DNA of 64,000 nucleotides from Prasinococcaceae sp. CCMP 1430. Its lineage: Eukaryota; Prasinodermophyta; Palmophyllophyceae; Prasinococcales; Prasinococcaceae. The DNA is taken from the NCBI GenBank assembly GCA_013416795.1, contig RQSC01000015.1, positions 244,424 to 308,423 on the forward strand, given 5' to 3'. The notes below the pieces were generated by a model that saw only the letters and a program-made list of their open reading frames with translations, was not told where the DNA came from and did not search any database. Positions 61,310 through 64,000 of this stretch are shown piece by piece. Made by a program: the position numbers and the translations under genes. Positions within the stretch are counted from its first letter, which is position 1. Each line of letters begins with the position of its first letter.

Positions 61310-62007
61310 CTGCGGGCGCCCCAGTGCGGGGCGGCGCGAGGCGTGCAAAACAGGGGGGGGCGGGCGCGCCATGCGTCAGAACGCTGCGCGCCACGCGGGC
61401 TTGGCCAGACAGACAGGCAGCAAGCAGCGACGGGCGGCGCAAGCGCGCCCGCGCGCTGCACCTGCACCAACCCTAACCACAGCGCGCTGCTCCTGCGGCG
61501 CCCGCGCGCTGTCGCCGCCGCCAACGCGCCGCACGCACCTATCCGCCTGGCATGCTCCGTTGCTGCCGCTCCCATCTCTACGATGCGGAGCGCCTGTCCG
61601 GCGCGCGTGCACCGTCAGCCGGTGAGCGACCTGCGCGGCCGTGCGCCGCACCATCGAATGCGCACACGCGCGCGCCGCGGCGGCGAGTGCGCGGCTGGCG
61701 CGGGGGCGTCCAGCCAGCAGCACCGCAGCGCCACGCGCGCACGGTCTGCCCTCGGTACCTCCCCCCCTCCTCCCGCGCCACAGCAGCGGTAGTCGCGGCG
61801 CCCCCGCAAGCAGCTGAAAACACGGGTCAAGAGCAAAATCAATGCACAACGTGCATACTCTAAGTTACTTCCCTCGCAGGACGCCAGGCCGAGCCAACGT
61901 GACACGCCGGGCATGCGTCGGCGCATGCTCGCGCTCGGGAGCGAGAGCTGGGCGGACCCACGGGCGGAGCAGCGCGCGCGCGCGCAGGCTCGAGCGCGCG
62001 GGGGCGC
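61310..62007. other. Unresolved interval, probably upstream exons and introns
   Basis: Several short open frames on both strands with weak coding pattern. The minus strand near 61560-61680 is the best exon candidate. No feature can be fixed. Confidence 0.3.
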
Positions 62008-62148
62008 TCAACCGCAGCCCGTCCAGTACGCGTCCGGATCCGTCGCGCTGCCGCCCGCAAGCAGGCCGATGCCGATGACGCCGAAGATGACGGGCGCGAC
62101 GAACATGGCGCACTTGCGACAGCACGTGTTGCGCGGGCGGTGGTGCAT
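62008..62148 (-). CDS. Possible micro-protein with one membrane helix
   Basis: ATG at 62148 opens 46 codons with consistently G/C third positions: MHHRPRNTCCRKCAMFV, helix APVIFGVIGIGLLAGGSA, then TDPDAYWTGCG and TGA. A CCxxC cluster precedes the helix. It may be a complete small gene or the last exon of one. Unknown family. Confidence 0.45.
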   Translation of the reverse strand: MHHRPRNTCCRKCAMFVAPVIFGVIGIGLLAGGSATDPDAYWTGCG

Positions 62149-62166
62149 GGGTACCGCCGCATACGT

Positions 62167-62304
62167 ATGAGCTACCGCTCCATCACGCCAATGCTTGCCG
62201 ACGTGGCCGTGGTGGGTGTGGGCTTTCCCCAGTCGGACCCCGCGGCTTTCATCGCCGGCACCTCCTTCACGACTTACAGCTTTGCGTCCGCGCCGCCCTC
62301 GTGA
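62167..62304 (+). CDS. Possible terminal exon or small ORF
   Basis: Plus-strand frame with coding-like third positions: MSYRSITPMLADVAVVGVGF, then PQSDPAAFIAGTSFTTYSFA and a stop at 62304. The frame is open upstream (RAVVHGYRRIR), so it may be the end of a longer gene. It begins 18 bases from the start of the micro-protein ORF on the other strand. Not recognised. Confidence 0.4.
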   Translation: MSYRSITPMLADVAVVGVGFPQSDPAAFIAGTSFTTYSFASAPPS

Positions 62305-62573
62305 GGCGACAGGAGCAGCGACGAGCGCGCCAGCTTCAACCAAACAGCGTAAGACTCACAAAGTCCTAAGTGCAAGTAGCATACAGCTCGAGCCGCGGCG
62401 GCGCTCGATGAGCGCGAGCGCGAGCGCGAGCGCGAGCGCGCGAGCGCGAGCGAGCCCGTGTTCCCCACCGCGCATTTTCAATATCTTTTATCGTACTGTA
62501 CCACCGCGTGCTGCAAGCCTCGCCTCTGAGCGTAGCGTCGACGCCGCGCTGCAGAGGAGACACGCGCCGAAAC
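62305..62573. other. Spacer with a CGAGCG simple repeat
   Basis: Holds a CGAG/CGCGAG repeat at about 62410-62456 and a short AT-rich patch at 62470-62500. Probably the LHC 3' UTR. Confidence 0.5.
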
Positions 62574-64000
62574 CTAGCCGTAGATGGGGAGGCACGGCGT
62601 GGGGATGGAGATGCCCTGGAACTCGGCGATGGGCGGGATGGCGCAGCCGGGGCCGCTCGTGTGGAACCAGCCGCCGCCCGAGAGCACCGCCGAGAAGACG
62701 GTGGTGTTCATGGGGTCCGCCTGGTGCGCGGCGAGCGCCTCGAGCGGGCCCACACCGGTCACCTGCGCCTCGCACAGCATGCCCACCCACGCGAGCATCG
62801 CGAGGCGCCCGTGCTTGATCTCCATGACCTTCCTCTCCTGAAGCGCCTCCTCGCCCTTCTTCTCGACGCCAAGGGGGTCGAACACGCCACCAGGGTAGCC
62901 GACCTCGTGCTTGCCCAGCGAGTAGTCGAAGATCGGGTCCTTGTTCACCGAGTTCGGCGTCTTCCAGTCCTGCCAGCGGCGCACCTCAACCCAGTGCATG
63001 GTGAGGAACTGGAAGGCCACCACGCCGGCGATGGGGAAGAGGAAGTCCTCCTGGGCGATCTGCGTGGGCGCGGTGTAGAAGAACACGTCGGGGTTCCAGA
63101 TCTCCTGGGCGAGCACACCGGCCGCACCGAGCATAGCCCAGCGGGCGTGCTGCACATACGCGCGCGTGCCGCAGGCGTCAGCATGGGCATCGTCCAGCCC
63201 TAGGCAACGGCGGCAGCTGCTGGGGCGTGCGCGTGCCCTGCGTGCAGCGGAGCAGGCTCCCCCAGACTCAACAATCTCCCGACACACGCACGTGCGCGCG
63301 CGCATGCCGCGCGTTCGCCGCGACAGGCACGCACCTGCAGCTCCGCCTCGCGGTACCAGCGCAGGTTGTCGGCGTCCTCGGCGAGGTTGAGCGGATCGCA
63401 GCCTGCGCGCGCAACGAGCCAGGGCGCAGAGTCAGCACGCGGGTTCGCCGCCGTCGGCGCTCGGTGCGTCGCGCGCACGTCGCCCGCCTCGGGCGCATCG
63501 CCACCCATGCTGCATTTCGCAGCCCCTCCACAAGGGCGCAAGGTGCGCGCACGCGCACGCCCTCCCTCGTATGCGCTCGCTCGCTCGCTCGCGAGGGCGC
63601 GCGCGACCGCGCAGCAAGCGCGCGCGCGCATGGGGGAGGGGGGCAGCCGTCGTGGCGTGGCGCCGCTCGAACGCTGCAGGCTGCGTATCCCGCTCGCCCT
63701 CTCGCTCGCGCACCGCCGCGCCGTCGCCGCGCCGAAGCCAGCGTACTCATCGAGTAGCGACGGGCGGGCGATCGAGCGCGCTCGGCCGCGCCGGCCGCCC
63801 CCGCCATCAGCCCAGCCCCGCGCCTGCTCGCGCGCTGTGTCGTTTTCTCTCTCTCTCTCACACACACACCCCTCTCCGCTACCCGCCCGCGCTCGCGCAC
63901 GCACCGAAGTCGCCGGCCATCGAGCCGTCGAGGTGCTTGGGCGCCTCCGAGCCGGGCGCCCACGCGGCCTCGCGCGCCGACGCGCACGCGCGCGCGTTGC
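62574..64000 (-). CDS. Light-harvesting chlorophyll a/b protein, probably photosystem I type (LHCA), 5' end beyond the window
   Basis: Exon 3 62574-63149, exon 2 63335-63402 and exon 1 from 63905 past the right edge. Introns are 185 and 502 bases with GTGCGTGC donors and GTGCAG/GCGCAG acceptors. Spliced protein: PGSEAPKHLDGSMAGDFG, CDPLNLAEDADNLRWYREAE, the first helix ELQHARWAMLGAAGV, IAGVVAFQFLTMHWVEVRRW in helix B, and ERKVMEIKHGRLAMLAWVGM in helix C, with ALAAHQADPMNTTV near the end. The order and the HLDGS...GDFG start fit LHCI antenna proteins of the thylakoid. The usual helix C motif EIKNGR is EIKHGR here. The transit peptide is not in the window. Confidence 0.9.

Overview
This window is nuclear DNA from a GC-rich green alga. 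The main evidence is the gene content: a type-B response regulator that pairs a receiver domain with a plant GARP/Myb DNA-binding domain, a green-lineage light-harvesting chlorophyll a/b protein, a plant-type trifunctional rhamnose synthase, a DUF789 protein, a relative of the plant SPOT1 family and a CP12-like protein. These sit beside standard eukaryotic genes (RACK1, RPL26, RPS12, TBCD, PRP43, CLPTM1). Genes carry short spliceosomal introns that start GTGCG and end CAG, and third codon positions are almost all G or C. A TMEM237-like gene hints at a flagellated ancestry. I cannot name the species; a prasinophyte or related chlorophyte is my guess.

Layout. 0-6 kb: the 5' two-thirds of a DHX29-type helicase (minus, running off the left edge), an orphan ABC-F exon, a protease-less FtsH-like AAA ATPase and a small hypothetical gene. 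6-14 kb: a BEM46/ABHD13-type hydrolase and PRP43 (divergent), then a type-B response regulator interrupted by a 560-N scaffold gap. 14-24 kb: SURF2, proline iminopeptidase, a family-2 glycosyltransferase, an RluA pseudouridine synthase with a zinc-finger/RG/polyQ extension, a DUF789 gene and rhamnose synthase. 24-33 kb: a small gene, a type I membrane protein, a sulfotransferase, an ABCG half-transporter and a TMEM237-like gene. 33-43 kb: TBCD, a CP12-like gene antisense to the TBCD 5' end, CLPTM1 and a SPOT1-like lumenal protein. 43-52 kb: adenylate kinase, RPL26 (with a coding-looking ORF nested in its intron), a DnaJ protein, RACK1 with a frameshifted ankyrin fragment at its 5' end, and RPS12. 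52-64 kb: a beta-propeller gene resembling TFIIIC90, a NEPRO-like gene with repeated DDIFG motifs, an Ala-rich coiled-coil gene behind a 39-G tract, PAXBP1/ILP1, small ORFs and the LHC gene that runs off the right edge.

The genes do not form one pathway. It is an ordinary compact euchromatic segment with a surplus of translation, ribosome-biogenesis and RNA-processing genes (DHX29, PRP43, SURF2, RluA, RPL26, RPS12, RACK1, NEPRO, PAXBP1). I did not find a convincing new multi-gene system. The most interesting signals are the uniform GTGCG donor consensus, perfect intergenic hairpins, the nested ORF in the RPL26 intron, the protease-less FtsH, the repeated DDIFG motifs and the CP12-like/TBCD antisense overlap. 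Assembly quality is imperfect: there are four isolated Ns, one long gap and several likely one-base indels.
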